Shown in pieces: positions 32,789-42,384 of a DNA stretch of 64,000 nucleotides. The notes beneath the pieces were generated by a model. That model was not told the DNA's origin. It worked only from the letters and a program-made list of their open reading frames with translations, and made no database searches. Position 1 is the stretch's first letter. Each line of letters opens with the position of its first letter. The DNA is from Kribbella qitaiheensis (GTDB lineage Bacteria; Actinomycetota; Actinomycetes; Propionibacteriales; Kribbellaceae): assembly GCF_014217565.1 (NCBI RefSeq), contig NZ_CP043661.1:4464001-4528000 (forward strand), in the 5' to 3' direction. Made by a program: the position numbers and the translations under genes.

Positions 32789-35113
32789 GTGAGGATCCAC
32801 GGGCTGCTGAGGGCCATCGTGATTGTCCTGACCATTTCGCTCACCCTGGTCCTGCTGCCGATCGCGATCAACGTTGCCACCGGCGGTACCGTGCCCGTCA
32901 TCCTCGAGCGGTACGTCGGGTGGGCGTGGCCGGCCATCGGCCTGTTGTGGGTGATCGCGATCGTCACCGGCCTGGTGGAGGTCCGGAGTCGCCGTACGGG
33001 CGCGCAGTGGGCGCGGTCCGCCGACCAGCCCAGGAATCGCCCGAACGCGTTGGACCGTGTGGAGCGGTACCTCGATGGCCGGTTCGCCGGCTCGCTGGCC
33101 TCCCGGACCAGGCTCGCTCTCGACCTGGACGAGCGGGTGGGTGCGGGGCTCCACCCGTACGACCTGCTGGTGCGGCCCCTCGGTGGCATCGATTCCCAGG
33201 TCAGGGAGGGCGGCGAGATCGGGACGGTGTTCGACGAGCTGCAGGATTCGATGCTGATCCTCGGAGCTCCCGGCGCCGGCAAGACCACGCTCCTGCTGGA
33301 TCTCGCCCGCTCGCTGGTCGCGCACGCTCGCAACGATCGGGAGCGACCGATCCCCGTGCTGGTCGATCTGGCCGGCTGGGCCGGGTCGGGTGCGTCTCAA
33401 GCAGGGCGGCCGGAGGATGACGATCCAGCTGACAGCACCCAGCTCGCCGTGTTCGTCCACTGGTTACTCGGCGAACTGACCAGCAGGTACCAGATTCCGG
33501 CCCCCGTCGGCAGGGTCTGGCTCCGCAACGGGCAGCTGGCCTTGCTGCTGGACGGCTTGGACGAGGTTGCGATCGGCCACCGTGATCGGCTGGCTCCGGT
33601 GCTTGAGGAGCTCCGTCGGCGCTACATGATCACGCAGCTGGCAGTCACCTGCCGGACCCAGGACTACGAACGGTTGCCGCAACAGCTCAGGCTGTACGGC
33701 ACTGTCGGCATTCGGCCGTTGAGCCGCCGGCGGGTGCTGGACTACTTCGCAGCCGTCGGGCCGGAACTCGCCGGCGCCCGGGCCGCGATCGAGCAGGACG
33801 AGGACCTGTGGGGTCTGGTCGACTCACCGCTGATGCTCAACGTGATGGCCCTCGCCTACCAGGGCCGCGACGCCCGCGACATCGTCGCGGGCGACGTCGC
33901 GGACCACCGGCGCGAACTGTTCGACACCTATGTCTCCGAGGTGCTGGCGCGGCGTCGCCCGGCCACCGGGCGGTACAGCTCACGAACCACCATGCGGTCG
34001 CTCTGGTGCCTGGCCCGGTGGACCCGGATGGGCGAGGGCGACCGGATCGCGCTGCCACGCCGGCTTCCTCCCGGCGGCTGGTACGGGATGTCGCTGCCCG
34101 AGGTCAGCCAGTTGGGCCACATGATCTGCCTGCCGGCTCTGCTCGCGGGATTCGTCGGCGGAGTCACGCTGGCCGTGGCTGCGCTGTTCGGCGTACCGGC
34201 TGGTTTCGGGTTCGGCCTGATCGGGCTGATTCTCGTCCATCTGCCGCCGCGGACCTGGCGGGTGTTCCGGCGCCGGCCGGAGCAGCCGCGGGCGCTGATC
34301 GCGGCGCTGGTGATCAGCCTCGGCGCCATCGTGGGGCTCGTCTTCGGCCTGGCAGCGGTCGGGACCGTGACGTTGCTGCCGACCTGGCTGGGACTCGGCC
34401 TCTTGGCGGTCGGCGCCGGCGTGGCCTATCTGAAGGAGCTCGCGGAAATGACGCGGCCGACGCAGAGATGGCGACGCCGGCTACTCGGCCTGCGACTCGT
34501 GGTGGTCGGCCTGGTCGGTGCACTGGCGGCCTCCCGGGCACCGTCACCGGACTCGTTCGTCCAGGCGTGCGTGCTCGGTCTGATCGGTGTCGAGGGCGTC
34601 CGGTTGATCAAGCGTCTCCCGATGGACCAACTGGAGCGTCGCGACAGCAGCCGCGAGTACGTCGACGGTCCGCGGTTCCGCTGGCGGATGGACCCATGGG
34701 TCGGCGCCACCGCGCTGGGTTCGTTGCTAATAGCAACTGTTCTTGGGGCGAGTGCCGGTGTGACCGGACCTGAGCAGCTGCTCGGCCTGTTGCTCGGAGT
34801 GATGGCTGGCCAAGGCTGGGATTCCCGGGGTCACCGGATTGCCGAAACCGTCTCGCGTCTGCTGCACGGTCTGATGCTGCGATGGACGAGCTACCTGCCC
34901 TGGCGCCGCCGCGCCTTTCTCCAGTACGCCGCCGATCGGCATGTGCTGGCCCGGACCGGGCAAGGTCGCCGGTTCGAGGGTGAGCAGTACGCCTTCATCC
35001 ACCTCCTGGTGCGCGACCACCTGGCCGAGTGCGACCCGGACACCCTGGCAGCCAAGGTGGACCGGCGAAAAGCAGCCCGCGGATCCCGCGCCGGGCTAAC
35101 GCGCAGCCACTGA
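32789..35113 (+). CDS. Membrane-anchored NACHT-domain NTPase (STAND family)
   Basis: A 774-residue protein. Two N-terminal membrane helices (residues ~8-30 and ~42-60), then a NACHT domain: Walker A LGAPGAGKTTLLLDLA near residues 157-172, Walker B LALLLDGLDEV near 250-260, and LAVTCRTQDYERLP and LSRRRVLDYFAA as in other NACHT ATPases. From ~435 to ~700 there are several hydrophobic segments, so the C-terminus is also in the membrane. NACHT NTPases include antiphage and signalling proteins; this architecture (TM-NACHT-TM) is common in actinobacteria and unexplained. The last 20 residues appear to be read-through past an ancestral stop. Confidence 0.82.
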   Translation: MRIHGLLRAIVIVLTISLTLVLLPIAINVATGGTVPVILERYVGWAWPAIGLLWVIAIVTGLVEVRSRRTGAQWARSADQPRNRPNALDRVERYLDGRFAGSLASRTRLALDLDERVGAGLHPYDLLVRPLGGIDSQVREGGEIGTVFDELQDSMLILGAPGAGKTTLLLDLARSLVAHARNDRERPIPVLVDLAGWAGSGASQAGRPEDDDPADSTQLAVFVHWLLGELTSRYQIPAPVGRVWLRNGQLALLLDGLDEVAIGHRDRLAPVLEELRRRYMITQLAVTCRTQDYERLPQQLRLYGTVGIRPLSRRRVLDYFAAVGPELAGARAAIEQDEDLWGLVDSPLMLNVMALAYQGRDARDIVAGDVADHRRELFDTYVSEVLARRRPATGRYSSRTTMRSLWCLARWTRMGEGDRIALPRRLPPGGWYGMSLPEVSQLGHMICLPALLAGFVGGVTLAVAALFGVPAGFGFGLIGLILVHLPPRTWRVFRRRPEQPRALIAALVISLGAIVGLVFGLAAVGTVTLLPTWLGLGLLAVGAGVAYLKELAEMTRPTQRWRRRLLGLRLVVVGLVGALAASRAPSPDSFVQACVLGLIGVEGVRLIKRLPMDQLERRDSSREYVDGPRFRWRMDPWVGATALGSLLIATVLGASAGVTGPEQLLGLLLGVMAGQGWDSRGHRIAETVSRLLHGLMLRWTSYLPWRRRAFLQYAADRHVLARTGQGRRFEGEQYAFIHLLVRDHLAECDPDTLAAKVDRRKAARGSRAGLTRSH

Positions 35114-35133
35114 CCGGCAGGTGAAACGCTGAC
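35112..35133 (+). repeat. Direct repeat, right copy
   Basis: It matches 32728-32749 at 21 of 22 bases and starts just after the NACHT coding end. It is followed six bases later by a NACHT C-terminal fragment, marking the upstream flank of a second, deleted gene copy. Confidence 0.75.
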
Positions 35134-35138
35134 GAGCA

Positions 35139-35255
35139 GCTCGCACCGGCCGCGGCGAGTACGCCTTCATCCACCTACTGGTCCGCGACCACCTAGCCGA
35201 CTGTGACCCAGATGCCCTTGCAGCAAAGGTCGATGAGCGACTAGCGAAGCGCTAG
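35139..35255 (+). pseudogene. Remnant of a second NACHT gene (last 38 codons)
   Basis: The frame reads ARTGRGEYAFIHLLVRDHLADCDP, then DALAAKVDERLAKR and a TAG. It is a clear paralogue of the C-terminus of the preceding NACHT protein (EGEQYAFIHLLVRDHLAECDP, DTLAAKVDRRK). Together with the direct repeat before it, this shows that a tandem second copy lost about 2.3 kb of its body. The stop overlaps the end of the convergent TetR gene. Confidence 0.8.
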
Positions 35256-35846
35256 CGCCTGATCGAGGATGCGCGCCCACTGCCGTACTACGCCCTGTCG
35301 GCGAGCCGAGTCGTCAGTAAGCAGGTCGGCGAGCCCCAGCCCCCGGGACATGTCCAGCACCCCCTGCACCGTCTCGCGGACACCCGGAGTGCGCTCACTG
35401 ACCTCCAGTACGTCTAGTAGCGCGCGGTGAGCCTGCCGCCCGACATTGGCCTCCAACCGCACGATCTGCTGCCGCAACGGCTCCTCAGTAGAAGCAGCGA
35501 CCCACAGGTGCAACGCAGCACGGAACAGCGGCCCTGTGTAGACGTCCGCGAGCATCCCGACGATCGCCTCGGTCCGCCCCTCGCCGCTGGGCAGGCCAGA
35601 AGCCTGTTCACGGATCTCGGCCAACCGCACCTCGGACATGTACTCCACTGCAGCCGCGAACAGGTCAGCGCGCGTCGGGAAGTGATGCTGTGCCGCCCCA
35701 CGGGACACCCCCGCCCGGGCGGCCACCACCGCGACCGTCGTAGCCGAGTAGCCCACTTCGGCCAGCGACTCCAGCGCAGCCGCCAGCAACTTCTGCCGGG
35801 TCGCCCGGCTTCTGTCCTGCTGCGGCTCGCGAAGCGCCTCGCTCAC
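35241..35846 (-). CDS. TetR-family regulator of the acyl-CoA operon
   Basis: A 201-residue TetR protein. Residues ~10-60 are the HTH (RQKLLAAALESLAEVGYSATTVAVVAARAGVSRGAAQHHFPTRADLFAAAV) and the rest is the helical ligand domain. It is the last gene of the minus-strand catabolic operon, 12 bases after the CoA-ligase gene, so it is the likely repressor of this operon, relieved by an acyl-CoA or a terpene acid. Confidence 0.88.
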   Translation of the reverse strand: MSEALREPQQDRSRATRQKLLAAALESLAEVGYSATTVAVVAARAGVSRGAAQHHFPTRADLFAAAVEYMSEVRLAEIREQASGLPSGEGRTEAIVGMLADVYTGPLFRAALHLWVAASTEEPLRQQIVRLEANVGRQAHRALLDVLEVSERTPGVRETVQGVLDMSRGLGLADLLTDDSARRQGVVRQWARILDQALALR

Positions 35847-35858
35847 AGCGAATCGCCT

Positions 35859-37424
<1,566 letters not shown>

Positions 37425-37469
37425 GGCGGCGGTCCTTTCAGATAGCGGGAGGCACGACTCTGACCTGAC

Positions 37470-38627
37470 TCAGTACGACTTGGGTAGACCCAATGAATGC
37501 TGGGCGACGAAGTTGAGGATCATCTCCCGGCTGACCGGTGCGATCCGGGACGCGCGGGCCGCCGCGACCAGCGAGGCGACGCCGTACTCGACCGTCATCC
37601 CGTTGCCGCCGAGCGACTGGACTGCCTGGTCCGTGGCGCGTACGGCGGCCTCGCCGGCGGCGTACTTGGCCATGTTCGCGGCCTCACCCGCGCCGAGGTC
37701 GTCGCCCGCGTCGTACAGGGCGGCCGCCTTCTGCATCATCAACCGGGCCAGCTCGACCTCGATCTTGATCTGTGCCAGCGGATGGGCGATGCCCTGGTGG
37801 GCGCCGATCGGGGTCTTCCACACCTGGCGTTCCTTGACGTAGGCAACGGCCTTGTCCAGCGCGTGCCGGGCGATCCCGAGCGCGAACGCCGACGCCATGA
37901 TCCGCTCCGGGTTGAGACCCGCGAACAGCTGCATCAGCGCCGCGTCCTCGGAGCCGACGAGCGCTTCGGCGGGGAGTTGCACGTCGTCGAGAAACAGCGA
38001 GAACTGCTTGTCCGGGCTGATCAGGTCCATCTCGATCTTGCTGAACTCGACCCCGGCCGCGTCGATCGGCACGATGAACAACGCGGGCTTGAGCTTGCCG
38101 GTCTTCGCGTCCTCGGTCCGCCCGACCACCAGCACGGCCTGCGCGACGTCGAGCCCGGAGATGTACACCTTCCGGCCCGACAGCGACCAGCCGTCCGGCG
38201 TACGGCGGGCTGTCGTGGTGATGTTGTGCGAGTTCGATCCCGCGTCCGGCTCGGTGATCGCGAATGCCATCGTGGTCGAGCCGTCCGCGAGTCCCGGCAG
38301 CCAGCGCTGCTTCTGCTCGCCGGTGCCGAAGCGGGTGATGACCGTGCCGCAGATCGACGGTGAGACGACCATCATCAGCAGCGGGCAGCCGGCCGCGCCG
38401 AGCTCCTCCAGCACGATCGACAGGTCGCCCATCCCGCCGCCTCCGCCGCCGTACTCCTCGGGCAGGTTGACGCCGAGGTAGCCGAGCTTGCCCGCTTCCT
38501 CCCACAGCTCGGTGGTCTGGCCGCCGGATCGGGCCCGCTCGGTGAACCAGGCGTAGCCATATTTCCGGCCGAGCTCGCGCACCGCCGCCCGCAGCGCGCG
38601 GCGTTCCTCACTCTCGACGAAGCTCAT
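37470..38627 (-). CDS. Acyl-CoA dehydrogenase 1
   Basis: The ATG at 38627 overlaps the upstream TGA (ATGA) and gives 385 residues. Motifs: AFAITEPDAGSNSHNI (FAD/acyl binding), the central beta domain GWSLSGRKVYISGLDVAQ, and YGVASLVAAARASRIAPVSREMILNFVA at the end. SVAQSLGG-like VQSLGGNGMTVEYGV holds the C-terminal FAD contact. It oxidises an acyl-CoA at the alpha-beta bond. A long in-frame extension upstream is antisense-like and not used. Confidence 0.92.
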   Translation of the reverse strand: MSFVESEERRALRAAVRELGRKYGYAWFTERARSGGQTTELWEEAGKLGYLGVNLPEEYGGGGGGMGDLSIVLEELGAAGCPLLMMVVSPSICGTVITRFGTGEQKQRWLPGLADGSTTMAFAITEPDAGSNSHNITTTARRTPDGWSLSGRKVYISGLDVAQAVLVVGRTEDAKTGKLKPALFIVPIDAAGVEFSKIEMDLISPDKQFSLFLDDVQLPAEALVGSEDAALMQLFAGLNPERIMASAFALGIARHALDKAVAYVKERQVWKTPIGAHQGIAHPLAQIKIEVELARLMMQKAAALYDAGDDLGAGEAANMAKYAAGEAAVRATDQAVQSLGGNGMTVEYGVASLVAAARASRIAPVSREMILNFVAQHSLGLPKSY

Positions 38628-40753
38628 GCGTTCTCCTCCACTTGTCCTACGGCCTCTTGTACTGCGGGCTCCACCTGTACGACTGCAAGGACGACCCCGA
38701 CCTCGACCTGTTGCCCGGCGGCGACGGCGAGCTCGGTCAGAATTCCGTCGGCCGGTGCGGAGATGGTGTGTTCCATCTTCATCGCCTCCAGCCAGAGCAG
38801 CGGCTGCCCCTGCTTCACCTGGTCGCCGACCGAGACCCCGACCCGGATCACCGTGCCCGGCATCGGCGCGAGCAGCGACCCGGCCGCGACCTGCTGCGAC
38901 GGATCCGGGAACCGGTCGACCGGCGTCAATGCCACCGACCCCGAAGCCGAATCCACGCAAACCAGCCCGTCGTACGCCGCCACCGCGAACCGCCGCCGCA
39001 CGCCGCCGACCTCCAGCACCACCTGATCCGGCGAGGCCTCGACCAGCGTCACATCGCCGTCGGCAAGCAGCCCGTCCCGGGTCAGCCGATACGACACCTC
39101 GTACGTCGAGTCACCCGCCGCGAACGTCTTCCGCTGCGGCTGCGACGCCAGATTCCGCCACCCACTAGGCAGCCGCCCCTGCACCTTCGCAGTAGTCCGC
39201 CTATGAGCCGCATCCGCCAGCGCCGCCGCGAGCGCCGCCAACTCCTCCGTCGACTTGTCCGCCAACGGCTCCGCCAGCACCTCGAGCCCATGCCGCTCGA
39301 AGAACGCCGTATCGGTCTCCCCATCCAAAAACGCCCGATGCCGCAAAACCCGAACCAGCAGATCCCGATTGGTCCGCACCCCATGAATCTCAGCGCGCCC
39401 CAACTCGGCCGCGAGCCGAGCCGCGGCGACCTCCCGCGTCGCCCCCCAGACGATCACCTTGGCGAGCATCGCGTCGTAGTACGGCGAAACCTCCGACCCG
39501 CTCTCCACCCCCGAGTCGACTCGAACCCACGGCGCGCTCTCTTGCGTCCGAAGAAGCGGAGGGACGTCATCACCACTTCTTCGGACGTAAGCGCGGTGCA
39601 CGGGGGAGGCGAAGGAGGTGGTGGGGGTGGGGAAATGGAAGCGGTGGAGGGTGCCGGTTTGGGGTTGCCAGTTGTTGGCGGGGTCTTCGGCGTAGAGCCG
39701 GACCTCGATTGAATGCCCAACAGCAGCAGGCGGTTCGGCGGGAAGCTCGTGCCCGCGCGCGATCTCGAACTGCAGTTGCACCAGGTCCAGTCCAGTCACC
39801 GACTCCGTGACCGGGTGCTCGACCTGGAGGCGCGTGTTCATCTCCAGGAAGTAGAACCGTCCGCTGTCGTCAGCGAGGAACTCCACCGTCCCCGCCCCGA
39901 GATACCTGATCGCGGCAGCCGCCTTGCGCGCCGCCTCGAACAACTCGTCCCGCATCCACGGCAGCCGCTCGACCAACGGCGACGGCGCCTCTTCGACCAC
40001 CTTCTGATGCCGCCGCTGGATCGAGCACTCCCGCTCACCGACAGCCCAGATCGTCCCGTGCTGATCAGCCAGCACCTGAACCTCGATGTGCCGCCCGGTC
40101 GCGAGATACGGCTCGCAGAAAACGGTCCCATCCCCAAAAGCCGACAACGCCTCCGCCGACGCCGCCTCGATCTCGCCGGCCAGCTCTTCCAGGTAGTGAA
40201 CGACCCGCATCCCCCGCCCACCACCGCCCGCGGACGCCTTCACCAGCACGGGAAGCTCGGCCTCAGTCACCTCATCAGGCACCAACTGCGACAACACCGG
40301 TACGCCGGCCGCCGCCATCAGCTTCTTCGATTCGATCTTCGACCCCATCGTTTCGATCGCCTCGGCCGGCGGCCCGATCCACGCCAGCCCAGCCGCCTCG
40401 ACCGCCCGCGCGAACGCCGCATTCTCGGACAGAAACCCATAGCCCGGATGGACCGCATCGGCCCCAGCCTTCAACGCCGCCTCGATCACCAACTCGCCGC
40501 GCAGATAGGTGTCACCAGGCGCAGTACCAGGCAGATGCACCGCCACGTCCGCCTCCGCGACGTACGGCGCCAACGCATCAGCCGTCGAATGCACCGCCAC
40601 ACACGACATCCCAAGGGATCGCGCGGTCCGGAAGACCCGCCGCGCGATCTCGCCCCGATTCGCCACCAGCACCGACGTGATCGGCGGTGCGCTGACAAGC
40701 TTCAGGACGGAGGTGTAGGCCCCCTGGTCGACACTCTCGGAAGACAACGCCAT
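38624..40753 (-). CDS. Acyl-CoA carboxylase alpha chain (biotin carboxylase and biotin carrier)
   Basis: A 709-residue biotin enzyme. Residues ~25-475 are the biotin carboxylase: VLVANRGEIARRVFR, the ATP-grasp loop VLVKASAGGGGRGMRVV, and EMNTRLQVEHPVTE. The C-terminus is a carrier domain with biotinyl Lys in EAMKMEH. Within the region before VRVDSGVE there are extra residues, YVRRSGDDVPPLLRTQ, which are encoded by a copy of the dispersed palindromic element. The gene overlaps both neighbours (ATGA). With the beta chain it carboxylates a 3-methylcrotonyl-, geranyl- or similar CoA. Confidence 0.93.
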   Translation of the reverse strand: MALSSESVDQGAYTSVLKLVSAPPITSVLVANRGEIARRVFRTARSLGMSCVAVHSTADALAPYVAEADVAVHLPGTAPGDTYLRGELVIEAALKAGADAVHPGYGFLSENAAFARAVEAAGLAWIGPPAEAIETMGSKIESKKLMAAAGVPVLSQLVPDEVTEAELPVLVKASAGGGGRGMRVVHYLEELAGEIEAASAEALSAFGDGTVFCEPYLATGRHIEVQVLADQHGTIWAVGERECSIQRRHQKVVEEAPSPLVERLPWMRDELFEAARKAAAAIRYLGAGTVEFLADDSGRFYFLEMNTRLQVEHPVTESVTGLDLVQLQFEIARGHELPAEPPAAVGHSIEVRLYAEDPANNWQPQTGTLHRFHFPTPTTSFASPVHRAYVRRSGDDVPPLLRTQESAPWVRVDSGVESGSEVSPYYDAMLAKVIVWGATREVAAARLAAELGRAEIHGVRTNRDLLVRVLRHRAFLDGETDTAFFERHGLEVLAEPLADKSTEELAALAAALADAAHRRTTAKVQGRLPSGWRNLASQPQRKTFAAGDSTYEVSYRLTRDGLLADGDVTLVEASPDQVVLEVGGVRRRFAVAAYDGLVCVDSASGSVALTPVDRFPDPSQQVAAGSLLAPMPGTVIRVGVSVGDQVKQGQPLLWLEAMKMEHTISAPADGILTELAVAAGQQVEVGVVLAVVQVEPAVQEAVGQVEENA
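39542..39590 (+). repeat. Dispersed palindromic element, copy A (inside the alpha-chain gene)
   Basis: TTGCGTCCGAAGAAG at the left and CTTCTTCGGACGTAA at the right form a 15-bp inverted repeat with one mismatch around 19 bases. The internal CGGAGGGACGT is shared with copy D. In the minus-strand gene it is translated as YVRRSGDDVPPLLRTQ without breaking the frame. Confidence 0.8.
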
Positions 40754-42384
40754 CACATCCGGAAGACGCCGAAGTTGGCGCCGTCGAAGTCGGTGCCCTT
40801 GACCGGGGCCGAGTGGATCGCGGACAAGGACAGACCGAGCACGGTCCGGGTGTCGCGCGGGTCGATCACGCCGTCGTCGTACAGGCGTCCGGACAGGAAC
40901 ATCGGCAGCGACTCCGCCTCGATCTGGCCCTCCACATAGGCGCGCATCTTGGCGTCGCCGTCCTCGTCGTACGGAAGGTTCTTCGCGGCGGTCGCGGCGC
41001 GAGCCACGATCGACAGCACCCCGGCCAACTGCTGCGGACCCATCACGGCAGACTTCGCCGACGGCCATGCGAACAGGAACCGCGGATCGAAGGCCCGCCC
41101 GCACATCCCGTAGTGCCCGGCCCCGTACGAGGCGCCCATCAGCACCGAGACGTGCGGGACGCGAGAGTTCGACACCGCGTTGATCATCTGCGCGCCGTGC
41201 TTGATGATCCCGCCCTGCTCGTACTCCTGCCCGACCATGTAGCCGGTCGTGTTGTGCAGGAAGATCAACGGCACCGCGGCCCGGTTCGCGAGCTGGATGA
41301 ACTGCGCGGCCTTCTGCGCCTCTTCGCTGAACAGCACCCCGCGCGCGTTCGCCAGGATGCCGACCGGATACCCGTGGATCGACGCCCATCCGGTCGCCAG
41401 CGACGATCCGTACAGCGGCTTGAACTCGTCGAACACCGACCCGTCCACCACCCGGGCGATCACGTCTCGCGGATCGAACGGAATCTTCAGGTCCCCCGGC
41501 ACGATCCCGAGCAACTCGTCGGCGTCGTACAAAGGCTCTTCGTACTGCGCGGCAGCCGGCGGGCCGAGCTTCTTCCAGTTCAGCCGCGACACGATCTGCC
41601 GGCCGAGCCGGATCGCGTCCCGTTCGTCGACGGCGAAGTAGTCCGCGAGCCCCGACGTACGGGCGTGCATCGCTGCCCCGCCGAGGGATTCGTCGTCCGC
41701 GTCCTCGCCGGTCGCCATCTTCACCAGCGGCGGCCCGGCCAGGAACACCTTCGCGCCGCCGTCGACCATCACCACGTAGTCGCTCATGCCGGGGATGTAG
41801 GCGCCGCCCGCGGTCGAGTTGCCGAACACCAGCGCGATCGTCGGGATCCCCTCGGCCGACAGCCGGGTGAGGTTCCGGAACATCGCGCCGCCGGGGATGA
41901 AGATCTCCTTCTGGGTAGGCAGATCCGCGCCGCCCGACTCGACCAGACTGATCACCGGCAGCCGGTTGGCGCGCGCGATCTCGTCGGACCGTAACGCCTT
42001 CCGGAACGTCCACGGGTTGCTCGCGCCACCCTTGACGGTCGGGTCGTTCGCCGTGATCAGGCACTCGACGCCTTCCACCACGCCGATCCCGGTGACCAGG
42101 CTCGCGCCGACGGTGAAGTCCGAACCCCAACCGGCCAGCGGCGACAGCTCCAGGAACGCAGTGTCAGGATCGAGCAGCAACTCGATCCGCTCCCGCGCGA
42201 GCAACTTCCCCCGCTTGTGGTGCCGCTCGACGTACTTCTCCCCACCACCCGCCAGCGCCTTCGCATGCTCGGCGTCCAACGCGGCCAGCTTCGCCAGCAT
42301 CTCCTGCCGATTCTCCTGAGCCCTTGCGTCCGAAGAGGTGGAGGTCCCGCCCCTCGCTGCTTCGGACGTAACGGAGTTTGTCAT
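40753..42384 (-). CDS. Acyl-CoA carboxylase beta chain (carboxyltransferase)
   Basis: A 543-residue carboxyltransferase of the MccB/PccB type. The N-half has AGWGSDFTVGASLVTGIGVVEGVECLI and ESGGADLPTQKEIFIPGGAMFRN; the C-half has FLHNTTGYMVGQEYEQGGIIKHGAQMINAVSNS and GASYGAGHYGMCGRAFDPRFLFAWPSA, the oxyanion-hole loops typical of methylcrotonyl/geranyl-CoA carboxylases. The first ~20 residues (VTSEAARGGTSTSSDA) come from palindromic element copy B. It overlaps the alpha chain and the upstream dehydrogenase by four bases each. Confidence 0.93.
   Translation of the reverse strand: MTNSVTSEAARGGTSTSSDARAQENRQEMLAKLAALDAEHAKALAGGGEKYVERHHKRGKLLARERIELLLDPDTAFLELSPLAGWGSDFTVGASLVTGIGVVEGVECLITANDPTVKGGASNPWTFRKALRSDEIARANRLPVISLVESGGADLPTQKEIFIPGGAMFRNLTRLSAEGIPTIALVFGNSTAGGAYIPGMSDYVVMVDGGAKVFLAGPPLVKMATGEDADDESLGGAAMHARTSGLADYFAVDERDAIRLGRQIVSRLNWKKLGPPAAAQYEEPLYDADELLGIVPGDLKIPFDPRDVIARVVDGSVFDEFKPLYGSSLATGWASIHGYPVGILANARGVLFSEEAQKAAQFIQLANRAAVPLIFLHNTTGYMVGQEYEQGGIIKHGAQMINAVSNSRVPHVSVLMGASYGAGHYGMCGRAFDPRFLFAWPSAKSAVMGPQQLAGVLSIVARAATAAKNLPYDEDGDAKMRAYVEGQIEAESLPMFLSGRLYDDGVIDPRDTRTVLGLSLSAIHSAPVKGTDFDGANFGVFRM
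42324..42371 (-). repeat. Dispersed palindromic element, copy B (5' end of the beta-chain gene)
   Basis: TTGCGTCCGAA and TTCGGACGTAA bound 48 bases, exactly 16 codons. The interior is GC-rich and matches the reverse orientation of copies A and D (CGTCCGAAGCAGCGAGGGG). It encodes residues 5-20 of the carboxylase beta chain. Deleting it in silico joins M-T-N-S to G-A-Q-E-N in frame. Confidence 0.8.
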
